NCBI GenBank assembly: GCA_018432315.1
Contig: JAHDLB010000027.1
Location: forward strand, 1 to 64,000
Source of the DNA: Anaerolineae bacterium
GTDB taxonomy: Bacteria > Chloroflexota > Anaerolineae > Aggregatilineales > Aggregatilineaceae
DNA: 64,000 nucleotides
Direction of reading: 5' to 3'
Positions 45,468-54,106 of the stretch are shown here, piece after piece; within the stretch, counting starts at the first letter, position 1; each line of letters begins with the position of its first letter. The notes under the pieces are model-generated. The model did no database searches. It was not told the origin of the DNA and saw only the letters and a list, made by a program, of their open reading frames with translations. Both the position numbers and the translations under genes were made by a program.

Positions 45468-47537
45468 CTAATCGTGCGGCAGGTCGTCGCCTTCGATGTA
45501 TTCCGGGGGCGTGCCGCGATATTCCGGCGAGATCTCTCTGAGCTGCGAGCCGGTCACGACGCGCCCGTTCAGGCGATCGAACAGCGCGGCATTGACCGCC
45601 CCATCGACGGCGTACCGCCAGCGCCCGCGCCCGACCTGGCGCAGCACCGAGCGGCAGGTGTCGCAGCGAATCACGCGGCGCACGCGCGGGATGCCCAGCA
45701 CGCGGTAACGACGCTGATCCAGCGCGAGCGTGCCGTGTTCGCAAACGGGGCACACGGTCAGCGGAAAGTCGCCGGCGGTGCGGGCGACGCTCGCCGCCTG
45801 GGTGAGGTACGTGCCGACATACATCGCTGCCAGCGCCGCCAGAATGCCCCCGGCGATGACCAGCGGGGACCGACCCTCATCGTCCGGATCGGACTCTTCG
45901 ACGGTCATCGCCCCGTCCGGGTTGTCGCCGGAAGGCGGGGCGCCGGGGTCGCCGCCCGAGTCCTCGCCGGAACCGGCGGGCGCTGCGGCGACTACTTCGG
46001 GCGTTGGCGTGGCGGTGTCGGTGGGGATGCCGGTCGCCGTGGACGTCGGAGTTGCGGTGGGCGGCGGGGTAGGCGGCTCTGGTGATGGCGTTAGGGTGGC
46101 AGTAGGCGTTGGCGTGTCCGTCGGCGGCGGGGTGGTTGGCGTGGCGCTCGGTTCGGGCGTGCCGGTCGCGGTCGGCGGCACCGGGGACGGCGTGTCGCTT
46201 GGCGGAGTCGTCGGCGTGTGCGACGGTGTCCGTGTAGCCGTGGGCGGGGTGGTTGGCGTGCGCGAAGGCCGGGGCGTCCGGCTGGGCGCAGCAGTGGCGA
46301 GCGCGGCGACGCTGGTGGGCTGGTCCGTTGGCGGCAGAGTAGGCGTCAACGAGGGGAGATCGGTCGCGGTCGGCGCGCTGGTTGGCGTGTCCGTCGCGGT
46401 GGGCGGCACCGGCGATGGCGTATGCGTCAGGGTCGCGGTGAGCGTCGCCGTGTCGCTCGGCGGTGTCGTCGGCGTGACGGTGGGCGTGGCGCTTGGTTCG
46501 GGCGTGCTGGTCGCGGTGGGCGTGGCGCTCGATGTCGGCGTCGGGCTGGCGATGGCGGTGGGCGGTTCGGGCGTCACCGTCTGCGTGACGGTGGGCGGGA
46601 TGGGCGACGGCGTGCGCGTCGCTGTGCCGGTCATCGTCGCCGTCGGGCTGGGCGATGCCGTGCTGGTCGCCGTCGCCGTCGCGGTCGGTGTGTCCGTCGG
46701 GCTGGGTGATGCCGTGCTGGTCGCCGTCGCCGTCGCGGTCGGTGTGTTCGTCGCGCTGGCGGTGAGCGTCGCCGTCGGCGCTGGCGTGTCGGACGGCGTG
46801 AGCGTGGGCGTGCGCGAGGGTGTTCGGGATGGCGTGGGCGTGCGCGTGTTGGGCGCGCGGGTCGGCACCGGCGTGAAGGACGGCGTCAGCTCCGGGAAAT
46901 CAATCACAGGCAGCGCCTGAATGTCGCTCACCCACACGACGAGATCGACGCGAATCCAGCCGAAGCCGTCTTCGTAACGGATCATCATCCAATCTTCGGC
47001 GGCGTCATGCGCGACCGGGTCCACCACGTCGCCGGTGAATAACAGCCCGATCGGCATGTATCCCTGGCCGGGACCGGATCGCACGAAAGCGCCATCGGCG
47101 CCGACCGATACCCAGTTGGCGTTTGGCGTGTAGGTGGGGCCGCCCGGCGTGCTGTAGTACAGCGGGCGCGGGATAGGAGTCGGCTCCGTTTCGTCGATCA
47201 CCGGCAGCGCATCGCTGTTCAGCCGCCAGCTCACCCCGTCGCGCTGAACCCAGCCCTGGGTGGTCAGGTAGGTGATCATGATCCACTCGCCGTCCAGGCT
47301 GCGGGCCAGCGGTTGGACCCACGTGCCCACGGTCAGGGCGCCAATCGGGGCGTAGTCCAGGCCGGGGCCGCCCCGCACGTTGATGCCCTCGGAGACAGTG
47401 ACCCAGTTGATGTTCGGCGTGGCGGTTGGCTCGCCCTGGGCCAGCGACGATCGCTGCGCGCCCAGGTGCGCGAACGCCGCCAGGATCGAGGCGATCAGGA
47501 CCAAACCCAGGATGGACCCACGAAATCGACGGGACAT
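45468..47537 (-). CDS. Secreted/membrane SH3b protein with Thr/Pro-rich stalk and zinc-ribbon tail
   Basis: The 689-residue protein has a signal peptide (about 1-33), two bacterial SH3 domains (about 38-105 INWVTVSEGINVRGGPGLDY; about 125-200 ANWVSVGADGAFVRSGPGQG) and a ~320-residue stalk of Thr, Pro, Ser and Ala in TPTATAT-like units. A membrane helix follows near residues 555-577, then a ~110-residue C-terminal part with a CPVC/CDTC zinc ribbon. SH3b domains usually bind cell wall. The stalk likely spans the envelope and the zinc ribbon faces the cytoplasm, a predicted topology. ATG 47537 is chosen as the start of the signal peptide. Confidence 0.83.
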   Translation of the reverse strand: MSRRFRGSILGLVLIASILAAFAHLGAQRSSLAQGEPTATPNINWVTVSEGINVRGGPGLDYAPIGALTVGTWVQPLARSLDGEWIMITYLTTQGWVQRDGVSWRLNSDALPVIDETEPTPIPRPLYYSTPGGPTYTPNANWVSVGADGAFVRSGPGQGYMPIGLLFTGDVVDPVAHDAAEDWMMIRYEDGFGWIRVDLVVWVSDIQALPVIDFPELTPSFTPVPTRAPNTRTPTPSRTPSRTPTLTPSDTPAPTATLTASATNTPTATATATSTASPSPTDTPTATATATSTASPSPTATMTGTATRTPSPIPPTVTQTVTPEPPTAIASPTPTSSATPTATSTPEPSATPTVTPTTPPSDTATLTATLTHTPSPVPPTATDTPTSAPTATDLPSLTPTLPPTDQPTSVAALATAAPSRTPRPSRTPTTPPTATRTPSHTPTTPPSDTPSPVPPTATGTPEPSATPTTPPPTDTPTPTATLTPSPEPPTPPPTATPTSTATGIPTDTATPTPEVVAAAPAGSGEDSGGDPGAPPSGDNPDGAMTVEESDPDDEGRSPLVIAGGILAALAAMYVGTYLTQAASVARTAGDFPLTVCPVCEHGTLALDQRRYRVLGIPRVRRVIRCDTCRSVLRQVGRGRWRYAVDGAVNAALFDRLNGRVVTGSQLREISPEYRGTPPEYIEGDDLPHD
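46642..46749. repeat. Two tandem 54-bp repeats inside the SH3b stalk gene
   Basis: The segment 46642-46695 is repeated almost exactly at 46696-46749 (differences such as GGGCGATG/GGGTGATG and TGTCC/TGTTC). The unit is 18 codons long and in frame, so copy-number change would lengthen or shorten the Thr/Pro stalk without a frameshift. Looser related units extend over about 46000-46890. Confidence 0.85.
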
Positions 47538-47693
47538 GCCGGCTCTCACGGATGACTGGACAAAACGCGTTAATCCTACCACGATGGCCGCTACCAAACC
47601 AAACCATAACGCGGGCGGGGCGGCGCTGCGATGTGTGCGGCGCCGCCCCGGTGACGGCAGTTATGACCGGCTAGCAGAAACGCGCCAGCGGCG

Positions 47694-48581
47694 TTACTGG
47701 GCCAGGATGTACGCGATGATGTCGTCGATCTCGTCGTCGGAATACTGATCGCCGTACGTCTGGGGCATGATTCCGTCGTTGAAGCCCTCGGGCACGTAGG
47801 CGCTCGGATCGACGATCGACTCGTGCAGGAACTCGACGACCGTCTGGCCCTCGCCGTGATCGGCGGCGTGTGCCTCGGCGTTCGCCTTCAGATCGGCCAG
47901 CGCAGGGCCGGCCCCCGTCGACGCGCCGTGACACCCGCTGCACGCCTGGTTGAAGACCGTGGCGCCCGCTTCGGGATCGCCAGCAACTTCACCGCTATCG
48001 TCCTCGTCCTCGGCGGCTTCAGTCGCTTCCTCTTCTGGTTCCTCGGTTTCCTCAGCCGCCAGGTCGGTGGCTTCTTCGGTCGGCTCGGCGGCTGGCTCAG
48101 CGGCGCCTTCGGCCATGATGTACGCTACCATGGCGTCGATTTCGGTGTCCGAGTAGGTCTCGCCGTAGTCGCCCGGCATGATGTTGTTGAAGCCATCGAC
48201 GATGAAGGCGCCGGGATCGACGATCGATTCGTGGAGATACTCCTCAGCCGATTGACCCTCGACGCGCGTGGCGGCACGATCCGCCATGCCCACCAGCGCC
48301 GGACCCGCGCCCGGCGCCGCGCCGTGACAGCCCGCGCAGGCCGCCACGAACAGCTCCTCGCCTTGCGCGACGAGATCGCCCTCACCGCCGTCTTCGGTTG
48401 CGGGGGCGGTATCTTCCGGCGCTGCGCCAGCCTGCAGCGCGTCGATCAAGGCCGGTTCCTCGCCGGGGGGCAGCGTGGGGATCGGCGTCAGGTCCTTTGC
48501 CAGGTCGCCGCCGCCACACGCGCCCAGCACGATGCTCAGCGCCATTCCGATCAGGATCAACATCCAGCTTCGTCTTGTCAC
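47694..48581 (-). CDS. Diheme c-type cytochrome lipoprotein
   Basis: The 295-residue protein has a signal sequence with lipobox LGAC (Cys near residue 21), a short Pro-rich linker and two homologous monoheme cytochrome c domains. Heme motifs are CAGCH and CSGCH, each followed by a HESIVDP(G/S)A(F/Y) segment and a late Met (NNIMPGDYG, DGIMPQTYG) as likely axial ligand. An acidic Glu/Ala linker joins them. It is the last gene of the complex III cluster and is a plausible electron acceptor from it or donor to a terminal oxidase. The start is GTG 48581 with a GGAGGT site. Confidence 0.88.
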   Translation of the reverse strand: MTRRSWMLILIGMALSIVLGACGGGDLAKDLTPIPTLPPGEEPALIDALQAGAAPEDTAPATEDGGEGDLVAQGEELFVAACAGCHGAAPGAGPALVGMADRAATRVEGQSAEEYLHESIVDPGAFIVDGFNNIMPGDYGETYSDTEIDAMVAYIMAEGAAEPAAEPTEEATDLAAEETEEPEEEATEAAEDEDDSGEVAGDPEAGATVFNQACSGCHGASTGAGPALADLKANAEAHAADHGEGQTVVEFLHESIVDPSAYVPEGFNDGIMPQTYGDQYSDDEIDDIIAYILAQ

Positions 48582-48647
48582 ATCCGACCTCCGTTCAGGT
48601 GTCGCCGGGCAGGACCCTGCCCGTGAATATCCGCGAAACATGACACG

Positions 48648-49703
48648 CTACTGCCCGGCCTCTGCCGGAGCCCCGCCCAGACTGCGCACGTAGTTGACGA
48701 TGTCCCAGGTGTCGCCGGGACTCAGATTCTCGGCAAGGCTGGGCATCCGGTTTTTGCCGTTGGTGATCACCAGGAAGATCGCGTCGTCGGACAGGGCGGC
48801 GGCCCGCTCACCATCGAGCGGGGGCGTTTCCGGGAAGTGCTTCAGCCCCACGACGCCCTCGCCGTTCCCGGCTGGTCCGTGGCACATCGCGCAGTTGATC
48901 GAGAACAGCGCGGCGCCGCGCTCGCGCGATTCGGGCGTATCGGGCAGGCGCTCGGTGGCGGGCTGCCCGGCGATGAGCACCGGCCCCTGGATGGGAACGG
49001 CGTCGGGCGGGGCAGCGCGGCGCGGCCCTTCCTGCGCCTTGACCACGACGGTATCCTTCATGGTGTTGATCCACGGCAGCCGGACCACGTCATAGGTCAG
49101 CAGCAGCGGGACCAACACCGCGACGAGTCCGGCGGCGCCCAGGCCGCCCCAGAACAGCAGGTGGCGCATTCCCTGGTCGGGGAACCCGGCGGCGTCTTCG
49201 CGCTTGACGACCGCGGCGTGGTGGTTCTCGAACACCTTGACGACCTGTTCCATCACCGCTTCGCTGGGGGCCAGCACCTGCACGCCGATGTACCCCTCGG
49301 TGATTCGCTCGTCGTACATCTGGCGCACCAGGATGGGGAAGCGATTTTGGAGCAGGAAGCCGACGAACGCGCCGAGCATGGTGAACAGCGCCATGAACTC
49401 GAAATACATGATTGCGCTTGGCGGGACGGGAGTCAGTCCCTGGCCGCCGACCTCGATCGGGTACAGCCTGGGCGTGATGTACGACATGAAAAACGCGATC
49501 AACACGCCGACCGCCATGCCGCCCAACGCGAACGGCAGGAACCACTGGCGCGGCGTCTTGCGGCCAAAGATCTTGGAGGCGTAGGGGATGTTCGACATGA
49601 TCTCCATTTCGGAGTCTTTGATCCCCAGGTCGCGCACCTCGCCGACGACGGTCGCCGTGGTCGTCACGTTGTCGAACAGGCCCAGGAGCATGAATTTGGT
49701 CAT
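48648..49703 (-). CDS. actD: Alternative complex III subunit ActD fused to a monoheme cytochrome c (ActE-like)
   Basis: The 351-residue protein has an ActD/DUF3341 domain (residues about 1-175). It begins KFMLLGLFDNVTTTATVVGEVR and has two membrane helices (about 58-78 and 100-120). A third helix (about 182-205) is followed by a cytochrome c domain with CAMCH near residue 270 and a Met in KNRMPSL. In other organisms ActD and the monoheme ActE are separate proteins. The fusion places the cytochrome on the periplasmic side. A strong AGGAGGAG site precedes the ATG, nine bases after actC. Confidence 0.9.
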   Translation of the reverse strand: MTKFMLLGLFDNVTTTATVVGEVRDLGIKDSEMEIMSNIPYASKIFGRKTPRQWFLPFALGGMAVGVLIAFFMSYITPRLYPIEVGGQGLTPVPPSAIMYFEFMALFTMLGAFVGFLLQNRFPILVRQMYDERITEGYIGVQVLAPSEAVMEQVVKVFENHHAAVVKREDAAGFPDQGMRHLLFWGGLGAAGLVAVLVPLLLTYDVVRLPWINTMKDTVVVKAQEGPRRAAPPDAVPIQGPVLIAGQPATERLPDTPESRERGAALFSINCAMCHGPAGNGEGVVGLKHFPETPPLDGERAAALSDDAIFLVITNGKNRMPSLAENLSPGDTWDIVNYVRSLGGAPAEAGQ

Positions 49704-49712
49704 TGTCTCCTC

Positions 49713-51170
49713 CTAGTGCGATTCGGTCCGGGTCGGCAGAATGGCCCGGCCAATGCGACGGGTGGCTTGCATGGCCTGCCCCTCGTAAACTTCCCACAGC
49801 GGGATGATCGGGACCACCCGCGTCGCCAGCAGGTACATCAGCGCCAGGAAGCCGAACGTTCCGATGGTGATCAGCACCTCGGGCAGGTGGGGCGTGTAGT
49901 TCACCCAGTTGAACGGCAGCTCGTTGCGCGACAGGAAACCGGAGACGATCACCACGCGCTCGATGTACATGCCGATCTGGATGAACACGCAGATCACGAA
50001 CATGGCCGGCAGCGACGTGCGGACGCGCCGCGACCAGAGCGTGCCCACCGGGACCACGATGTTGGCGAACAACATCAGGTAGAACAGCGGGGCCAGGTCG
50101 CCGGTCAGCATGCGCTGGATCGCCTTTTCCATCGGCAGGTTGCCGTACCAGTTGGTGATCCACTCGGCGAAGTAGAAGTAAATCCAGGTGAAGGACATAA
50201 TCAACAGGAACAAGCCCATCGCGTTGAAATGTTCTTCGCGCAGGAAGTAGCCGAAGCGCATCGTCTTGCGGATGACGATCATCACCAGGATCACCGCCGC
50301 CACGCCGGAGAACAGCGCGCCGGCCACGAAGAACGGGCCGAAGACCGTGCTGTGCCAGCCGGGCTGGATCGACATCGCCAGGTTCCACGAGACGCCGGTG
50401 TGTACCGAGAACATGACCGGGATGATCACGTAGCTGAGGATGTTGCTGGTGCTCTCCATCTTGTGCCACTCGCCCTCGGTGCCGCGCCAGCCAAGCGCCA
50501 GCGCGCGGTAGATCTTGCGCCGCCAGCCGGTCGAGTGATCACGCGCCATCGCCAGATCGGGCAGCAGCGCCAGGTACATGAACAGCGTGCTGCCGATGAT
50601 GTAGGTGGTGATGGCCGTCATATCCCAGAACAGCGCCGAGCGGAAGTTTGGCCACAGCTCGCGCTGGTTGGGGATGGGCATCATGTAGAACAGCTTCCAG
50701 ATGCGGCCCACGTGAATGATCGGGAACAACGCGGCGACCGCCAGGCCGAACAGCGTGATCAGCTCGGCGGCGCGGGCGATCGGGCGCTTGAAATCCATGC
50801 GCAGCAGGCGCAGCGCGGCGGAGATGAACGTCCCCGCGTGGCCGATGCCGATGAAGTAGATCAGGTTGGCGATGTACGGCCCCCACATCACCGAGCGGTT
50901 GAGGCCGGTGACGCCAATGCCGGAGAAGATCTGGACGATCCAGGTGGCGAGGAAGGCCAGCGTCAGCCCGCCCAGGCCCAACACGGCCATCCAGAACGCC
51001 TTCCCGGTCTTGTTCATCGACTCCAGGACGATGGCGTTGTTCTCTGCCGGTGGGAGCGGATCGAGGAGCAGATGTTCTTCGCGCCCGTGTTCGACTTGCT
51101 CTGCCAGGTGTTCGTCCTCAGGATCGTGCGGCTGCCAGAAGGGGCTGCTATCCGCTCTACTCTCCAACAT
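49713..51170 (-). CDS. actC: Alternative complex III membrane subunit ActC (NrfD/PsrC family)
   Basis: The 485-residue protein has about ten membrane helices in the NrfD/PsrC fold, after a ~50-residue cytoplasmic N-terminus rich in Glu and His. Typical segments are NRSVMWGPYIANLIYFIGIGHAGTFISAALRL and WNLAMSIQPGWHSTVFGPFF. NrfD-like subunits carry the quinol site and, in complex III, a proposed proton path. ATG 51170 overlaps the preceding iron-sulfur gene by 14 bases, suggesting translational coupling. A second NrfD-like subunit (ActF) expected in many complex III operons is absent. Confidence 0.92.
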   Translation of the reverse strand: MLESRADSSPFWQPHDPEDEHLAEQVEHGREEHLLLDPLPPAENNAIVLESMNKTGKAFWMAVLGLGGLTLAFLATWIVQIFSGIGVTGLNRSVMWGPYIANLIYFIGIGHAGTFISAALRLLRMDFKRPIARAAELITLFGLAVAALFPIIHVGRIWKLFYMMPIPNQRELWPNFRSALFWDMTAITTYIIGSTLFMYLALLPDLAMARDHSTGWRRKIYRALALGWRGTEGEWHKMESTSNILSYVIIPVMFSVHTGVSWNLAMSIQPGWHSTVFGPFFVAGALFSGVAAVILVMIVIRKTMRFGYFLREEHFNAMGLFLLIMSFTWIYFYFAEWITNWYGNLPMEKAIQRMLTGDLAPLFYLMLFANIVVPVGTLWSRRVRTSLPAMFVICVFIQIGMYIERVVIVSGFLSRNELPFNWVNYTPHLPEVLITIGTFGFLALMYLLATRVVPIIPLWEVYEGQAMQATRRIGRAILPTRTESH

Positions 51171-51876
51171 GAGTCTCTCCACCTTTCAGGTAATAAACCG
51201 CCGGTTCGGTGCCCATGTGTTCCAACAGCTTGAACTGGCGCTCGTTGGGGACCATCTGGGCGACGCGGCTGTTCTCGTCATATTTGTCGCCGAAGACCAG
51301 CGCGTCCGCCGGGCACGCCTGGACGCAGGCCGGCACCACTTCGCCATCTTCCAGCGGGCGGTTTTCGGCGTTGGCCGTTTCGCGCCCGCGCCGGATCCGC
51401 TGGATGCAGAAGGTGCACTTTTCCATCACGCCGGGGCTGCGCACGGTCACATCCGGGTTGAGCTGTTGTTCGAGCGGCTCGTCGAAATGCGGCGCGAAGT
51501 AGTTGAAGATGCGCACGCGATACGGGCAGTTGTTGCCGCAGTAGCGCGTGCCCACGCAGCGGTTGTAGACCTGGACGTTCAGGTTTTCCTGCTCGCTGTG
51601 ATACGACGCGTACACCGGGCAGACCGGCTCGCACGGGGCATTGCCGCACTGCTGGCAGAAAACCGGCAGGAAGCGCGCCTTGACGTTCGGATACTCGCCT
51701 TCCCAGTATCGCTCGATCCGGATCCACTGGTTCCCGCGCCCGCGCAGGATTTCGTCCTCGCTAGGCGTGGGGATGTTGTTTTCGGCGCTGCAGGCAACCA
51801 CACAGGCCTGGCAGCCCGTGCATTTATCGAGATCGACGATCATGGTCCATTTGTGTTCTGTGGTGTTGTCTGCCAT
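51157..51876 (-). CDS. actB: Alternative complex III iron-sulfur subunit (ActB C-terminal domain as a separate protein)
   Basis: The 239-residue ferredoxin-like protein contains four cysteine groups: CTGCQACVVAC, CQQCGNAPCEPVCP, CVGTRYCGNNCP and CTFC with CVQACP, enough for four [Fe-S] clusters as in NrfC/PsrB/DmsB proteins. In studied complex III systems this domain is the C-terminal half of ActB; here it is a separate gene directly after the molybdopterin-fold subunit. It would conduct electrons between the quinol site and hemes. ATG 51876 with an AGGAGCG site is used. Confidence 0.92.
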   Translation of the reverse strand: MADNTTEHKWTMIVDLDKCTGCQACVVACSAENNIPTPSEDEILRGRGNQWIRIERYWEGEYPNVKARFLPVFCQQCGNAPCEPVCPVYASYHSEQENLNVQVYNRCVGTRYCGNNCPYRVRIFNYFAPHFDEPLEQQLNPDVTVRSPGVMEKCTFCIQRIRRGRETANAENRPLEDGEVVPACVQACPADALVFGDKYDENSRVAQMVPNERQFKLLEHMGTEPAVYYLKGGETHVGE

Positions 51877-51892
51877 CAATATCGCTCCTGGT

Positions 51893-54097
51893 TTAGAACG
51901 GGATATGCACTTCTTCGTCTGTCTCGATGGTGCTTTCCAGCCGCGGCAGGGCGCGCTTGTCGTCCGTCTTGCGGATGTTCACGCGGACGTTCGACCATGC
52001 CAGATGGTTGCCGGAAGCGTCCGTCTCGAGGCCGACCAGGGCCAGCGGGTTCGCGCCGCGATCCTTCGCGTAGCGGCCCAGGTCGTGGTGGCCCTGGCCG
52101 ATCGGGATAGCGACCGTGTCGGGGCGAATGGCCGGGAAGACGTACACCGGCAGCGTGATCGCGCCCTGCGGCGAGGTGATCTCGACGATGTCGCCGTGCT
52201 CCAGATCCAGCTCTTTGGCGGTCGCCGGGTTGATCTCGACCCAGGTTTGCCACGAAACGGTGGTCATGGGATCGGGCGTGCTCTGCAGCCAGGGCTGGTT
52301 GGCGCCGCTGCCGTCCCCCAACAAGACCGACATGAACAGGTGCAGGTGATAGGGATACTCGCCCTCGTCGCCCTGGTACGTCGTCGGGGGAACGCTGGGG
52401 GCCGCCTCCGCGATGACGGCGGGTGTCTCAGCGGCGGCCTCGACCGGCCACCATCCGCCGTGCTGCAGGTACCGTGCCCAGCGCACTTCTTCGTCCTGGC
52501 CGCCGGCGGCCCCGGTGGGCAGGGCGGTGATCATCTCCTTGATGAACGCCACCTCGTCGGTCCAGGGCAGCGCCTGGGCGGCGGCGGGAATGCCGCGCGC
52601 CACCGTCAGCAGCACGTCGCCCGTGCTGCGCACGTCGTACAGCGGGCCGACGACCGGCTGTTGGCTGCTGATGACCGGCACGCCGCCGAAAGCCGGCGTC
52701 GCGACGCTGTAGCCCCAGCCTTCGAGGTACACGCGATCCGGCAGGATGTAGTCGGCATGGACCGAGGTTTCATCCACCAGCGGGTTGAACGACACGACGA
52801 GATCGACGTTCGCCAGCGCCTCGACGAAACCGGCGCCGGCGGGCAGGTCGAAGGCAGGATTCGCGCCGTGCACCAGCAGTACCTTGACGTCACCGGCGTT
52901 CATGCGCTCGATCAGCGCAGTCGCGTCGGCGAAGGTGGATGCAGGGGGCGCAGCGAGCGGCGCATCGGGCAGGGCCGGGGTGACGGACATGCCGCCCGGC
53001 TGGCCGACGGTGCCCGCGATCAGGTTCAGCGCCTGGATAGCCGCGATGGCCTCGGCGGCGTTGTTCGCGCCGGCGACCGCGCTGCCGGGAATGGCGAGCG
53101 GGTGATCGGCGGCGGCGAAGGCGCGCGCCAGCTCGACCAGCCCCTCGACCGGCATCTCGCACGCGGCAGCGGCTTCTTCGACGTCCACGTCTCCCGCCAG
53201 CGTGGCGGCGCGCTCGGCCCGTTCGGCGGAGCCCAACTGCTCGTCGGCGATGATCCGCGCGATGGCCTGCGCGACGAGCGCCTCAGTCCCCGGGCGCAGC
53301 GGCACCCAACGGTCCGCCTTGGCGCCGGTGATCGACATCTTCGGCTCGAACTGGACGAGATAGCCGCGCTGGCCGAACGGCTGGCTGCGGAATCGTCCGA
53401 ACTCCACGCCGTAGCCAGTGGACGAGAGCCACGTGCCCAGGAAGTCCGCGCCGAACGAGAACACCGTGTCGGCGTGGCCGAGGTCGTAGGTGGGCAGGCC
53501 CGCCCCGTCGAGCAGGGCGCCGGTCGCGGATTGCAGCGCGTTGTAGCCGTGGAAACCGGCGTACAGGTCATAGCGCACCGGGGCCGGGGCGCCGATGGCT
53601 TCGGTGAAACGGGTGAACAGGTCCACCAGGTGGCCGGAGGTCGTCGAGCCGAGCCACACGCCCACGCCACTCCCGGCAGCATCAATCTGCTCGTAGATCG
53701 TGTTGATCGCGTCGTTCCACGCGACGGAGTCGAACTTGCGGCTGCCGCGCTCGTCCTGGCGCACGGCGCCGGTCACGCGGTCGGGATTGTACAGAAGCTG
53801 CAGCCCGGCCTGCCCGCGCGCGCACAGCTTGCCGCGGTTGACCGGGTGTTCGGGGTTGCCCTCCAGCTTCACCGCGCGCCCGTTCATGATCCGCACGATG
53901 ACCCCACAGCCCGCCGGGCACTGGCGGCAGGTGGTGGCGTAATAATTCGGGACGCCCGCGAGCTGTTCTTCCGGCGCGCGCACATACGGCTCCAGCGTGA
54001 CCCAGCGCTCGGTTTCCTGCGAGCACCCGGCCAGGATCGCTGTGGCAGTGCCTGCCGCGCTGATCTTGAGAAAATTGCGACGCGTGATATTCGTCAT
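51893..54097 (-). CDS. actB: Alternative complex III molybdopterin-oxidoreductase-fold subunit (ActB N-terminal domain as a separate protein)
   Basis: The 734-residue protein has a Tat-like leader (TRRNFLKISAAG) ending in a lipobox-like LAGC. It then carries the molybdopterin oxidoreductase fold. Cys57, Cys60, Cys64 and Cys92 (CRQCPAGC and KLCARG) have the spacing of the [4Fe-4S] motif seen in true molybdopterin enzymes. Many ActB proteins lack this motif. The C-terminal dinucleotide-binding domain (about 610-720) includes DLEHGDIVEITSPQGAITLP. No molybdopterin ligand residue could be fixed by eye. It lies nine bases after actA and 16 bases before the Fe-S gene. Confidence 0.9.
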   Translation of the reverse strand: MTNITRRNFLKISAAGTATAILAGCSQETERWVTLEPYVRAPEEQLAGVPNYYATTCRQCPAGCGVIVRIMNGRAVKLEGNPEHPVNRGKLCARGQAGLQLLYNPDRVTGAVRQDERGSRKFDSVAWNDAINTIYEQIDAAGSGVGVWLGSTTSGHLVDLFTRFTEAIGAPAPVRYDLYAGFHGYNALQSATGALLDGAGLPTYDLGHADTVFSFGADFLGTWLSSTGYGVEFGRFRSQPFGQRGYLVQFEPKMSITGAKADRWVPLRPGTEALVAQAIARIIADEQLGSAERAERAATLAGDVDVEEAAAACEMPVEGLVELARAFAAADHPLAIPGSAVAGANNAAEAIAAIQALNLIAGTVGQPGGMSVTPALPDAPLAAPPASTFADATALIERMNAGDVKVLLVHGANPAFDLPAGAGFVEALANVDLVVSFNPLVDETSVHADYILPDRVYLEGWGYSVATPAFGGVPVISSQQPVVGPLYDVRSTGDVLLTVARGIPAAAQALPWTDEVAFIKEMITALPTGAAGGQDEEVRWARYLQHGGWWPVEAAAETPAVIAEAAPSVPPTTYQGDEGEYPYHLHLFMSVLLGDGSGANQPWLQSTPDPMTTVSWQTWVEINPATAKELDLEHGDIVEITSPQGAITLPVYVFPAIRPDTVAIPIGQGHHDLGRYAKDRGANPLALVGLETDASGNHLAWSNVRVNIRKTDDKRALPRLESTIETDEEVHIPF

Positions 54098-54106
54098 AGT
54101 CTTCTC

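Noticed and set aside
46000-46890. Possible CRISPR-like or satellite repeat array
   Set aside because: The repeats lie in frame inside a Thr/Pro-rich coding stretch, have no regular spacer structure and vary in length.
48837-51233. A 798-codon plus-strand open frame over the complex III genes
   Set aside because: It is antisense to ActC and ActD, which have clear heme and NrfD motifs; its His/Asp/Arg-rich translation matches no family.
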